Source: Paulownia fortunei (lineage: Eukaryota > Streptophyta > Magnoliopsida > Lamiales > Paulowniaceae). From it: a stretch of DNA of 64,000 bases. The first letter of the stretch is position 1. Each line of letters starts with the position of its first letter. The notes beneath the pieces were generated by a model. The model ran no database searches and was not told the DNA's origin. It worked only from the letters and a program-made list of their open reading frames with translations. This document shows, piece by piece, positions 43,479 to 54,945 of the stretch. A program made the position numbers and the translations under genes. The stretch is taken from positions 31,422,118-31,486,117 of the forward strand of contig CM033106.1 of NCBI GenBank assembly GCA_019321725.1, given 5' to 3'.

Positions 43479-44644
43479 ATGGATGTTGATATCAACCATT
43501 ATGCTGTTTTGGGCCTGCCATCTGGTGAGGAAGGTGCCAGGCTCTCAGAGCAAGAGATTGACAAAGTTGCACCTGGATAATGGCGTTATGACCCTAATGC
43601 GCATGGTGATTTTCTAAACTTCGAACTTCCTATGAGGTTCTCAAGGATGAAAGGCTAGGAAGTTGTTTGATGATCTACTGCGAGTGAAGTGATAGAAGCT
43701 TCAGTGCCACAGACAACAAGATTCCAAGCGCGGGACAATGATGTCAGATCTTGAAGAAAGAGAGCAATCTGCTTTTGCCGTTGAACCAAGTTTGAAAGCT
43801 TGAGAAGAGGAAGAGGGAATTTCTCAGAAACTGAAGGAGGAGATTGCTAGAATTCGTGCAACGCACACCAATGAAGATTCAGCTGCAACAACACCTATCA
43901 AGAAAGATAGCGCAGCAAAGGGAAAATATAGCATGGATGGTGGAGGTAATGGATTTCATGGGAGAAGATTGGTGATGACTGTGCTGTGCACAGGCTTAGA
44001 GAAATCTTTAAAAAGTTTGGTGTGGTTGAAGATGTAGTCATCAAGAGTTCAAAGGAGGGATCAGCTTCTGTCGTATGGAGTCCAAGAAGGCAGCTGTGAG
44101 TTTGTTTATAAATTCAATTTGACTAGGAATGTGTTAGGTGATATGTCAAATCCTCTCCTAGTTTTGCCTCATCAACCAGTTCGTCGCCAGCCGTGCTCAG
44201 TGCTGAGAGAAGCGATTCTGATGGTCCAAAATTGAGCAATCTTGTTGGTGGTGGATATCACGCATTTGAAGAATCAGTGCTGGACAAACTGACAAAGGTT
44301 GGAAACTGCTTCAATTGTTGTCTGTTTACTCTAGCGATTTTTTATATTTTCAGATGTCTTTAAAGGTTGCGCAGATAGAGTATAATTCACTTATGTGGAT
44401 TTTCAGTTTGTGTAAAAATTGGATGTAAATAATTGAGTTTTTTCTTTTTGCACTTTTTGGCTATAGAATGATAAATTCTTAAGTTAGGAATGATGCATTA
44501 TTTGCCCTTATGTAGTTCTTTTTCAACTTGATACTTTTGCTTCATAAGAGATTTTCTTTTTTTCAGCCCCATTTTGTATTGACTACTTTTAGTTAATTTT
44601 TAGATTTTTGTTTATTGGGACAGGCTGCTCAGAGGCAAAAGTGA
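43479..44644 (+). pseudogene. Decayed DNAJC17-like J-domain/RRM gene
   Basis: The start ATGGATGTTGATATC reads MDVDINHYAVLGLPSGEEGA, the beginning of plant DNAJC17-like proteins (J domain plus RRM, spliceosome-associated in animals and yeast). It hits a stop at 43578-43580, before the HPD part of the J domain, which is deleted down to YDPNAHGDF. Further pieces in shifting frames are MSDLEERE, KLKEEIARIRATHTNEDSAA, an RRM remnant LREIFKKFGVVEDVVIKSS near 44000-44050, then LVLPHQPV, DGPKLSNLVGGGYHAFEES and a last piece AAQRQK with stop at 44644 after an intron-like gap (about 44299-44623). At least six small indels are needed. A GC-rich, CpG-containing block at 42790-43010 could be its old leader, which would argue for decay in place and against a retrocopy. 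Confidence 0.8.
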
Positions 44645-46050
44645 CTTGCTAAAACATGATGGAGGAGGCTTAAGAAGAAAAGGGCATTGCTTCATCAACC
44701 ACGGCAAACTTGCCTTGTTATCTGTTTTGAAGAGGAGATGGCTACTCAAAACACAACTTTGAACATTATACCTCTCTGCACACGCACCAATTATATGGCT
44801 AGCATGCCTTTATTGTTCTTGCATGTGTAGATGGCCTCATTCTATTTAGAAGCTTTCTTCTAGTCCGCTAATAGCTGTAAGTTTATATCATGTTAAAGTG
44901 GGAAAAATCTAAATTTTTACAAAATCTACTGTAATTTTCTTGACACCTTATCAACCAACCTGGCCGTTCTCTCTACTTGTTGTAGTTTTTGGCAATAGAT
45001 TGCAAGTATGGTGTAGGGTTGAATTTTGACCTGGGTCAGTTTTTCAGCTACACTAAATTCACTTCATTTGTCAGCTTTATACAGCTTTGCTTGGATTGCA
45101 ATTGCTGATAACAGGGACAACATAATCGAAATCTGATTCTAGTTTTATTAGCAACATAGATTTAAGGTCCACTCTGAAATACATTCTTTTTAGCACCAGC
45201 AAAAAAGTCTGAAGTAATAATCTATTGATTTGCGTTTAGATCATAGGTACGTAGAAAAAAAATTCCAGTGTTGTTAATTAGTTGAAAAATATGATTGTTC
45301 ACTCCTTCAGGCAACCAAGCTCTTTGTGAAAATGTAATAGTAGGTTTTTATCCAGAGCAATCCAACAACGAGTTCATGTAGTGTATGTGTGTGTGTGCTT
45401 GGTGGTCGAAGCATGTTGGTTATGATTCCTGCTTAGAAAGGGGACAGATCTGTTAACAATGGTATAATGACTTTTATAAGGTTCCTAGAAACATTTATAA
45501 TGTATGGTAATGAGATTACAGTAGTCGATTCAAAGTGTGGTGATTATATGAACTGCCACCATGAGAGGCATAGGTGTTATTTTGGGTTTGATACAATTAT
45601 AAGATGATAGTTCTCCTAGTCTCTTCATATGTGCGGTATTGGCTCCGTTTTCTGCCTCAAATATTGTGCAACAATTTCTCATGCTCCTTCCAACTTTATA
45701 TCAGAAATACAATCTAACACATGTTCCCACTCCCTCAATTTTAAGCTCCTTTTGGACTTATTTACTTGATTTTCTGTCTAGCTTTTCTCTTCTAATTTTG
45801 ATGTTCTTTTCTCAAAGTACCTGTTCTGACTCCTGAGATGCAAGAAACAACAGTTGTTATACATTCTTCCTTCTGAAAAACCATAAACAGGTCCTGATAA
45901 TGATGACTTTGTGATCTAGGCTCTCCTCCAATTTTTTAACAGCATTAGATGAGCGAAAAAGAAAGTATATATCCCTATTCGCTGCAGGTACTCTACTAAC
46001 TATAAATTGCCCGCACCTCTTTATCATTTTGCCTTTTAGTTGGAAGGACA
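44645..46050. other. Intergenic region, no gene supported
   Basis: It lies between the DNAJC17-like relic and the 3' end of the PP2A B' gene. It is AT-rich, contains a (TG)n stretch near 45383-45399, and has no frame with recognisable domains. The right end probably holds the PP2A B' 3' UTR (minus strand). Confidence 0.6.
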
Positions 46051-47639
46051 TTACCATTGCGATTCTTGAATGAATTGATTATTTTTTGCTGCCATTTCTA
46101 TTCTTTCCCACCTCTCTCGCCGTCTCATCTCCTCTTCATTAGTTGTAGAATCATGATGATCGAGCTGTGATAGGCACACGGAGTACTGAATTGGTTCCAT
46201 TTCTTCCAACATTTCTTTCACATTCTCCGTCAGTTGGCACACGCTTCTGCTCCAATGCCCTTTCAGATTTTTCTCCATTCCTTGGACTATAACAGGAAAC
46301 ACCTCATCTATTGCTTCTGATGCCATCTTCACAAATCGCTCATTGTTCCAAACGTAGAGAGCGCGCTCTGCAACCTGAGTTGAGAAAGATAAAGGACATG
46401 AAGCACAAATCAATTTACTAAAAGCTCAATACAGCTGCATGCTTGTGGAGTGAGATGCTGTTTGATAAAAATCAAGCAATGAAGTTTCAGGTTTTGGACA
46501 AGTGATGGGAAATGCAATAATTGTAAGTCAAACTGTTCATAGGTTAAGACAGATTTAATGGGCTTCTATAAACTTCTGGAAATGATTTTGTTGCATTTAT
46601 CGTAGAAGAGTACCTGTGAATTCCAACTGTTCAGACACTTTGTTATTTGTCTACACAAAGGCAGAGCTAGAATCTTGTACTGCTCAGTTCCCATACTCTC
46701 TACTAATTCTTCCAGCTCCCCTATGAGCAAAACTTCTTTCTGACAATTGGTCATTGGCCAATATCTCAAAATACCTCTAACCACCCCTACCCCAAGCATG
46801 GGTTCCTTCTCCACAAATTGGTAAACACAGTAAGCCAACTGCTTGTGGTATGCCTGCATACCTTTTGGCCTGTGCAAGGGAATGAGAACTCTCATCAAGA
46901 AAACCTTGTGCTCTTCTTTCAATGGAGTGCTAAAACCATTGATTATTGTTCCACAGATCTCCAGTAGATCTCCAATCCCACAGTGTTTTTGATCAGTCTC
47001 GAAAATATAATGCAAGAAAACATCATTCATTGCTTTCCTCATGAATGATCTTGAGGAATGGAACCTGGAGTATATCTTGTGGTACACATTCTTCAAGCTA
47101 TCTCGTTCCCTCGGGTCTTCAGACTGGAAAAGGGCGAGCAAACTGAGAATGAAGGAATCATTGATGTACTCACGAAGCGTCTTGGCTTCCAGGTTGATGA
47201 CCAACCGGAGGAGGATGTCATAAACTAGGTGGAGATGGGGCCAGGCGGCTGTGGGCGTGGCGACAAGGTCGTCATCATCAGGCAAGATACTGACGATGGA
47301 GGTGTTGGGCGGAGGGAGGGGCCGGAAGAGATTGGCTGATATCATGGCGAAAAGGGGTGATAAGATTTCATCCGGAACTGCCTTTTTCGGTGGCTTTACG
47401 ATGGAAAGAAGCTTTGTGAGTTTATCGCGCTTGAGATTTTGTTGTAAAGGAGATTCCGAAGGATCAGTGAATGTATAGGTGTAAGAGCAGTAAGAAATCA
47501 GAGAAAGAATCTCGTCATATTCTGAGTTGCTATGTGATTGCCTGCTGGAATTGTACCTGGAGTCAAGATCAAGAAGAAATTTGAGAGTAGTCGAATTTTG
47601 CTTCGGAGAAAGTTTCGGGCTGTTTCTGTGAGCACCCAT
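46051..47639 (-). CDS. PP2A regulatory subunit B' (B56 family)
   Basis: A 449-residue protein from two minus-strand exons: 47639-46614 and 46374-46051 (GT-AG, phase 0). It is a targeting subunit that brings PP2A core enzyme to substrates. The B56 HEAT-like array is clear: WPHLHLVYDILLRLV, LFQSEDPRERDSLKNVYHKI, AMNDVFLHYIFETDQKHCGI, INGFSTPLKEEHKVFL, LIPLHRPKGMQAYHKQLAYC, GILRYWPMTNCQKEVLLIGE and, across the splice, QVAERALYVWNNERF. The N-terminus (with SPKQNSTTLKFLLDLDSR) is short and divergent, and the protein is shorter than the 490-520 residues usual for plant B' subunits. The C-terminus ends in a charged helix (EEEMRRRERWERIEMAAKNN). The one-intron structure is typical of plant B' genes. 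Confidence 0.93.
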
Positions 47640-49148
47640 TCTCCTGCCTTCCTGTGTCTGCCTTCAATTCGTGCAGAGAGAAAAGAACGTTTGATGTTTT
47701 ATCTGCGTTATAATACACTTCTTGCAGTTCTTTGAAGGATAAGGACAGAAATACCGATATTACATATGTTCACATTTTTGGAGAATCCGAAAATTTTAAT
47801 GTCCTGTTGAGCTAGCACAGGTAAGATGAGTCTTTCTTTCTGATGAGGCTTGTCTTTTCTTCTGTTATTGTTTGAGTCAAAGCCTGCATGGATAGCATCA
47901 ATTTTTAACACATTGTGCAAATGATTGGAGAATATTAGGAGAAGACGACAAACTGTCGTGGACCTATTCAGAGCCTCGTGCATGTGCAATCACCTAGCAT
48001 CAACCCTGGACATTGCTGTGCACCCACAAAAGCAAGCTTTGTTTATGTTCACCACATAGTTAGTTCATGTTAGACTTCCTCAATCTATGCAATATGGTCC
48101 AGTATTTTTAGCTTAATTTGAACGTGTGACTATCTAGATCTTCACCTTTTGAAATCGCTTCATTTCTAAAGAGACTAATACCATTAATTTGTGCAGAGCT
48201 CTGTTTTTTCACTCTTTATCTTTTTCCATAACTTATGAAAACTATGCCAGCAGTGCCAGACCAAACCCGGTTCAAGATTGATGAAGTTGCGTTGTGATAT
48301 GGGACAAGGGTATAACACAAATTTGTGGATTCTGTGAGTTTTGGACCAATGGTTGGTACAAGTCACATCAACAATATTTGGAGCTGTTTTTGGTAAACCA
48401 TGTTATCCACGGCTGAAAATAAACTGTCAGATGGCCAAATACTTCGATGCATCCAACTAGGGAATTTGGAAACCCAATTTGAACTCTTTGGATAAGCTCA
48501 ACTAGGAATGTCGGTAAGTTCAATGCTGAAATTTTCAAATAAATTCGACATTATTTAATGGCATCATTCATAGGAAGATGATCCCAAAAGAAAAGCAAAC
48601 GCAAAGCATGGTTGAAGAGTTCTAGTAGTCACATCGACATTCAAAACCATCCATGCCTAATGACAAAATTGAAGCAAGAAGAATTCCAACGATATGCTGC
48701 ACTAATGCCTCAGAAACACGCGACTTGCATAATTCCGTTCCAAGGTAATAAGCTACCGGGTCGTGCCGAATGACGATAGCGTAACAATTGTGAGGAAATC
48801 CTCTTTTTTTGAACTCTCAAAGGTCACCTATTCAGCCTGTGCATATTTTTAATACAATATGATATGCCTTAAAGTGCAACCTGACAATCTTCATGCCAGT
48901 ATGGCAAACAGCAGAAATTGCGGTTCCAGAACCACAAAATTCATGGCTCATTGCGCACCTTCCCCTTCTTCAACACTTCCTGGAACTCATCCAAACTACA
49001 TCTAAAATTGGTAGGCCAAAGAACCCAATATTTCTGATCGTTTTAGAGTCTATAGTTAATATGTTGTTAAGACAAACAATCACAGCACAAACAAAAGAAG
49101 GTGCCACTTATATAATGTAGAAATAGCTTCATTATCCACATCTTCAGT
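47640..49148. other. Intergenic region, PP2A B' promoter and downstream flank of the transporter
   Basis: It lies upstream of the PP2A B' start and downstream of the transporter stop on the same strand. Open frames are short and without domains. No repeats or RNA genes were recognised. Confidence 0.6.
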
Positions 49149-50549
49149 TTATGGCTCGATAAGCCTTTGATCAGTGGAATGGAAATCTGAAAGGTTCGAA
49201 AATCTGAGCCATCGTTTTTTCTCACTATACTTTAAGCAAGGCTGTAGGATAAGCCCTATTAAGACGGCTAGGAGGCTAAGAACCATGACTTTGAAAGAAG
49301 CCAGTGCCAGAACAACCAATATTAGTAAGGTCGGAGGAATACACAATAAAATTGCTCCCGTGGTACCCAGAGGAACTTTATATGGTCGAGATGCTGCTGG
49401 ATGTTCAATCCTTAGCTTGACAAAAGCTACAAATTCCATGATCATTCCAAAACAGTACAAAAAGTTTTCTGCAGCAACAATCTCTTGAAAACTGAGCCAT
49501 GAAAGCAATATTACACCTGACGCAGAGAACAAAATTCCAACAAGGGGCGTTCCATGGCGAGACCTCTTGGCGAAACACTCAGGAAGCATCCCACGTTCAG
49601 CCATTCCAAGAAGTTGAAAAGAGTCGCTGCTCATCTCAGCCACAAACATCCCCATATTTGATAGAGCAGAAGCCCCTTGGATCCAAAATCTCAACCATAC
49701 CCCTCCAAGAATTTTGGCAATATCCGAGAAGTATCCATCACTCCACAGCTCGCGATTAAGTGGAACAGCCCCAGTGCCAATCAGAAGCGGAAAAAAGTAC
49801 GCTAGGACAACCAAAATAAGGGCATAAAATAGAGCCTTGGGGAGTGTTCTACCAGGATTTTCTACTTCTCCAGCTAGAGTACTAATTGAATCCCAATAGT
49901 TCAGATTCCAGAATAGAGTATTCAAGTATAACGCCCAGTCCACATTGTCCAAATCAAGCACAAACCATCTTGAAGGCTTCAATTCAGGAATTGCTACAAG
50001 TCCCATAAACAAGAAAGGGAGCAGAGAAAACACTCCTAGTAATATAGCAACCCATCCAACTATGGTTAAACCCCTGTAGTTCATGTAAGTCAATGCAAGA
50101 GTAAGCACCAGCACCGCAATCATCCGGGGAAAACCATCTGCTAGAATTGGCATCGCTGATTTTAGATAGTCCAAAAACAAAACTGGATACAGTGCATTAT
50201 CAATAACTCCACTAAGCCACTTCATCCATCCTTGCTGAAATCCCCAATAAGGACCCAAGGCTGAAGAAACCCAAACCACATATCCTCCATTCTCAGGAAA
50301 CATGGTACCCAATTCAGCTGTTATTAAGGCTTCTGGCACGCTCCATATAAAAGGAAAAAGCACAAATCCAAGCAACGCCAAAAGAGGACCAGCCGCCTGG
50401 ACACTATCTTCAACACCAAATGGTCCCCCTGATACCTCATAAAAAATAAGAAAAACAAGAGGTACGACTGAAACCTTAGAAAAATTTTCCAACTTGGGAG
50501 TGACTCCATCTTCCAAACCTACATATTCAGCATCATTGGCTTCCCGCAT
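49149..50549 (-). CDS. Polyamine/amino-acid transporter of the LAT family (PUT-type)
   Basis: A 466-residue integral membrane protein from one coding exon. It starts at the ATG at 50549; the frame is open a few codons further, but without another ATG. About twelve hydrophobic segments follow a short acidic N-terminus. Family marks are [20 protein letters not shown] in the first segment, [60 protein letters not shown] and [20 protein letters not shown]. Plant members (PUT3/RMV1/LHR1 and others) import polyamines and paraquat at the plasma membrane or endomembranes; substrate here is inferred. The coding exon begins near a TTTTAGCAG acceptor at about 50570, so a leader intron reaching to around 51150 is likely. 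Confidence 0.93.
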   Translation of the reverse strand: MREANDAEYVGLEDGVTPKLENFSKVSVVPLVFLIFYEVSGGPFGVEDSVQAAGPLLALLGFVLFPFIWSVPEALITAELGTMFPENGGYVVWVSSALGPYWGFQQGWMKWLSGVIDNALYPVLFLDYLKSAMPILADGFPRMIAVLVLTLALTYMNYRGLTIVGWVAILLGVFSLLPFLFMGLVAIPELKPSRWFVLDLDNVDWALYLNTLFWNLNYWDSISTLAGEVENPGRTLPKALFYALILVVLAYFFPLLIGTGAVPLNRELWSDGYFSDIAKILGGVWLRFWIQGASALSNMGMFVAEMSSDSFQLLGMAERGMLPECFAKRSRHGTPLVGILFSASGVILLSWLSFQEIVAAENFLYCFGMIMEFVAFVKLRIEHPAASRPYKVPLGTTGAILLCIPPTLLILVVLALASFKVMVLSLLAVLIGLILQPCLKYSEKKRWLRFSNLSDFHSTDQRLIEP

Positions 50550-51359
50550 CTTGATTGTTGTCACCTTAGCTGCTAAAACCCGTTGTTTCTATTCGCAATT
50601 CAGAAAATCATAAAATTAAATTGAAATGTATTCAAGAGAGTGATTGAGCATAATATAAACAAAGAAGATTTCTTTAAAGAAACAGGACCAAAGATCACAA
50701 TTATTATCTTCCCTTTCCCTTTCTTTTTATTTTTCTTTTGTCCTTTGTCCTTTGCTTACAATTGATGAATTTCTAGCCAAACGCGGAAGAACAAGAATAA
50801 AAAAAAACTCAGCGATCACCATAATCCCACAATTCACAACAAACATCACTAAAAAAAACTGAAATATGATTTTTTTTATAGAAAAAATCTCATTTTCCAC
50901 ATACAAAAGATGAGTATATACATGCAATGATTGATCAAAAAAAGAGTATATGCATGCAATGTGATTTAAAAAGGAAATTTGAGGCCAAACGTTTGAGATA
51001 ATGACGAGTGTATACCGTATTATACACCAGCTTGATGTTACGCTTACAGGAAACAATTGTGATCTAATGGGTAAATTAAAAAAAATTGTGAATACAGAAA
51101 ATACTTAAAAAGGTAAAGATCAATGGAGAGTTAATAGCAACCATGAAAGCAGAGAGAAAAACTGGCGGAGCTGCAGTGGCAGAGAAGAGTCATCCGGTGC
51201 CATCATCAGAGGTCGCCACGTTTCAATTCCATGCGAAATGCAGAATTGGGACGACGACACTTGGGAGTTCAGCTCCTGAGCGTGGAGACTAAAATCGCAT
51301 CAGAAGAACCGTTCTGTAATAGCATTGTCGGTCGAAAGTTAAAGCGCTCTTCTTAAAAG

Positions 51360-53489
51360 GTGGGTGACGCTGAAAAGTCGGGTTTTTTCTTGCTTTTTAA
51401 CAAGGAAACTTTCCACGTATTTATTTTGTTATTTGACCAAAAACTTTGTGAAGGGGAACAGGCCCCTCCCAGTTTGAGTTACCAGCCCTAAAAGCAAAGT
51501 CATGGGCTGCAAAATTAACTATGTTTGATTTTATTTTCTGAAATTGTTGTTTTAGTTTAAAAGTGTGTTTATTTTATTTATTTTTTAACATATTTTAAAA
51601 AATATATATATATTTTTACAACATTTGTAATACGTAATGTTTCATTTTAGAAAAAATATTCCTTATTTTATATTTAAAAAGAAGTAAATCAAACATGAAA
51701 TTTTTAATTATAAGCCTAAAATTGATCCAAACATATTTTTATTTTATGCATTACAAATTCTTCTAAAAAAATATTTCTGCAAAATAAAAATAAAAATATT
51801 CTTGTACATCTCCGTAATATCATGGAATTGCGCTTTGAAGTTTAAAGAAGAGGTTAAAAAAATATTTATTTCGAAAACAAATGGTAACATTATTAGGAGG
51901 GTTGCGCAAATCCTATGTCACTTTCGTTCCACAAAAATCAAGATTTGATTAATCCCCATGAATGAATAATCAATTGAGACAAAAATTCTACATTTCAATT
52001 TTTTTTTTAAAATATAGGAAATGTAAAATTCTTGATTATTCAGTCATTTTCTCAAACCAAAACATAATTAATCTCACCAACTACTATCTGCCATAATTCT
52101 AATATATTACAAACTTTTTAAAGAAATGAGTTTTTAGATTCTCCCACCTACCTCTTGAAACTTACAAACTCACGACTTCTGCTCGTACCAAAATCTTAAG
52201 TGAAGATTTTTCTTTTTTTTTTTCTTTTGAAATTGTTAATGTGACTCGGCCAAATGTTTAATTGAGTTACAATTTAATTCTTTCATGGTATATTAGACTT
52301 ATGGGTTTTACTGTTTTAATTATTTATGAAGGGACATCATACCTTAAGATAATTAAAAGAAAAAAAGTCGTAGGATATTCTTAATAATTGAATCGACGAT
52401 TGATTTTGCTACTATATGTGGGATCGATCTAATAAAAATTAATTGTATTTTTTTATTATATAAAATAATAATATAATAGATTAATTATGTACAATATTTT
52501 AAAAATATAAAAATAGATAAATAATTAACTAAAAACACATCAAATAAAATTTAAAATTTTAATAATTATATACATATAATCAAATTCAAATTTAATTTTT
52601 TTCAAAAAGAAAAAAAAAAGATTTTTTAACTGATTCTTGGCCCATTTGACCAATTTAACTGATTTAACATAATTTTTTATTTTTTTATATTCAATCGAAT
52701 TGAATCGATTATGATTTTCAATAGAATCGATAAATACAGTTGAATTAGGAAAAGCCTGTAGTTGATTGAGCCAAACCAAGTGAGTGTTGTTTACCTGACT
52801 GACAGTTAACAAGTCAATTCAATAGGTTTTCCAATATAATAGACCTTTGTTTCCCATGTTGGGATTATGCTATCAATATCATCACAGTGTTAGATGTTGA
52901 TGCATTATTCCTATAGGCAGGTTCCTAGTCCTAGCTACGTGTTGAAATTTCTCAACATTTATTTCCGTCATATCAGATAAGACACCATAAATATTATTTT
53001 TATATTATCTTTTCGTGTCCAAGAACTACACTATTACATTTAAAATAATAGACATTAAATTATATAGTTTTTACATAAAAATCAAGAAGTTTCACACTGA
53101 TCCACACGAATACTACACGGTTTTGAAGTAGTTGTATTAGCATTGAAGATTTCTATTTGGATTTTACACATGTCAAAACTATATATAGTCACGATTTTTT
53201 GAATTTTTTAAAATTACTGTAAAATTGCATTGTTTGCATCTTAATATATTTTAAGGATCATAAATAAACAATCTAACAAATTAATTATATCAAATTTTTG
53301 AAATTTAATTAACTACGTCTTTATTGTAATTTTGGGTTCTATATCAGAGAAAATATTAGAAAAAGTAAAAAAAATCAATTGAAAAATATTATGTAATTAA
53401 TACCTAATTTATTTATTTTTAATTACCAAGCATGATCTTGGCAACAATATTTCAGTTGCTTCCTAAAGAGAAATATATGGGAAAAAATA
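51360..53489. other. AT-rich intergenic DNA
   Basis: It lies between the transporter promoter and the fold-back element. It contains poly-A/T runs and no frame with domains. Confidence 0.6.
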
Positions 53490-54242
53490 TATTTTTGGTT
53501 CCATAACTTAAGTCGTGTGTGATTTTGACCCCTATATTATTGAATTCATCACACTGCATTCCAAAACTTAAAAAAAATATGAAATTTTGATCCAGCCGTT
53601 AAATATTTAAGGAAATGGCCACCCATTAAACCTGTCATTTTTAATTTTTATTTTTCCATTTCTCGTGCATTTTTTAATTATTTTTGAGTTGAATGAAGCA
53701 TTGTTAGATTAAGTTTCAGTTGTGATAATTTGAGTGTTGGATAAACATTCTGATGAAAACTATAATAATGATCAACATATGTTTTTTAAATAAAACTAAA
53801 TTTCAAATTAAATTTTACATATGTTTTGTTAAATGAAATTTAAATTTAATTTTTTGTTGGTTAATAATTTACATATACTTTATTTATTTTAAATTTATGA
53901 ATTAATAAAAAAAATATTTTGCCTCTCTAAATGGTTATATTTATTTAGTGTTATCCCTCTAAATTACATTTTGTGCTCCAAATAAAAATTAGGACTATTG
54001 GAATTTAATCTAACAATTATTTATATTGCTTTGATGAAACAGTGAAACAGAAAGAAAAACAAATGAAAATAAAATAAAAAGAAAAAAAAAAGGAAAAAAA
54101 GGGGAAAAAATGACAGATTTAACTGTTAGGTGGCCTTTTTTGTCAAATATTTCACCATCAATTAAAATTATACATTTTCTGAAATTATACAGTCCAATGG
54201 TGATCTCCAAAATATTGTTAAATTGTGGGACCAAAAATACAT
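53490..54242. mobile_element. Fold-back (hairpin) element with long inverted arms
   Basis: The left arm (about 53490-53750) and right arm (about 53970-54242) are imperfect inverted copies. TATTTTTGGTTCCATAACTT pairs with the complement of AATTGTGGGACCAAAAATAC. The block around GGCCACC...CTGTCATTTTT pairs with the complement of AAATGACAG...GGTGGCC. TTGTTAGATTAA pairs with the complement of TTAATCTAACAA at 54004-54015. About 200 bases of AT-rich spacer lie between. There is no coding sequence, so this looks like a non-autonomous, MITE-like or fold-back transposon. It ends about 280 bases upstream of the next start codon. Confidence 0.6.
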
Positions 54243-54301
54243 GAGACAAAAAAATACATAAACCCCACGCTCCTGGGACCGCTGTCCAACCACAATGCCC
54301 A

Positions 54302-54309
54302 CACGTGTC
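54302..54309 (+). promoter_or_regulatory. ABRE/G-box-type motif in the promoter of the small gene
   Basis: CACGTGTC lies 217-224 bases upstream of the start at 54526, in a C-rich stretch between the fold-back element and the leader. It combines a CACGTG core with ACGTGTC, as in ABA- and light-responsive promoters. Function is inferred from the motif only. Confidence 0.4.
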
Positions 54310-54525
54310 CGAATATTGCCCTTTCCCCCCTGCGCGTGGACCCCACCTCCTCCCTTCACTCTCACTCACCTAAACCACTACCCTCACAGACTCCCCTCTC
54401 TCTCCAAAAACACAACACACCGGTGTTCTCTGCTCTGTAATAGTAGTAGAATTCTATTAGAACTTAGCCAATGAAATATCAATCCTAATTAGGATAATTA
54501 ATCCTAATCCAACTCGTATTCTATT

Positions 54526-54945
54526 ATGGAGAACCCCTTAATTAACCCTCACAATTTGATCGATTTCACCTTAAAGCCTCACACCTTACCATTAGCAAAC
54601 GGCATTAGCAGCCTTAATTCCGCCGACGATATAGAGATGTTTGCTTTACAGAGCATGAGCTACACCAGCTTGAAGGACCTTCTGCCGGCTTCGCCTCCTC
54701 AATCGACGATGTCGCCGACGAGCAGCAGCTGGAGGGAGATTCCGATCAAGGATCCTTTGTTGCAGCACGCAGCGTGGGCGTACCTGCAGCCGATGGCGGA
54801 GGCGCGTGATGAGGACAACCGGTGGTGGAGAAGGTTGGAGGAGAAGTGCTGCGGGATGTTTCGCTGCTTCAACGACGTGGTGTTGGTCGTGTTCAAGGGT
54901 TTGTTTGCCGAGCAAGGGAGTGATGGTGACGATAAAGTTGACTGA
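54526..54945 (+). CDS. Small plant-specific protein of unknown function
   Basis: A 139-residue protein from a single exon, much richer in GC than its surroundings, with coding-like third positions. Landmarks are ALQSMSYTSLKDLLPASPP, a Ser-rich linker, SWREIPIKDPLLQHAAWAYL followed by QPMAEARDEDNRWWRRLEEK, and a Cys-containing tail CCGMFRCFNDVVLVVFKGLF. I recall small uncharacterised plant proteins that share the SLKDLL and EIPIK(D/N)PL..AAWAYLQPM motifs, but cannot name the family with certainty. There is no signal peptide, and the C-terminal hydrophobic stretch is short. The promoter has an ABRE-like motif. Function is unknown. Confidence 0.75.
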   Translation: MENPLINPHNLIDFTLKPHTLPLANGISSLNSADDIEMFALQSMSYTSLKDLLPASPPQSTMSPTSSSWREIPIKDPLLQHAAWAYLQPMAEARDEDNRWWRRLEEKCCGMFRCFNDVVLVVFKGLFAEQGSDGDDKVD

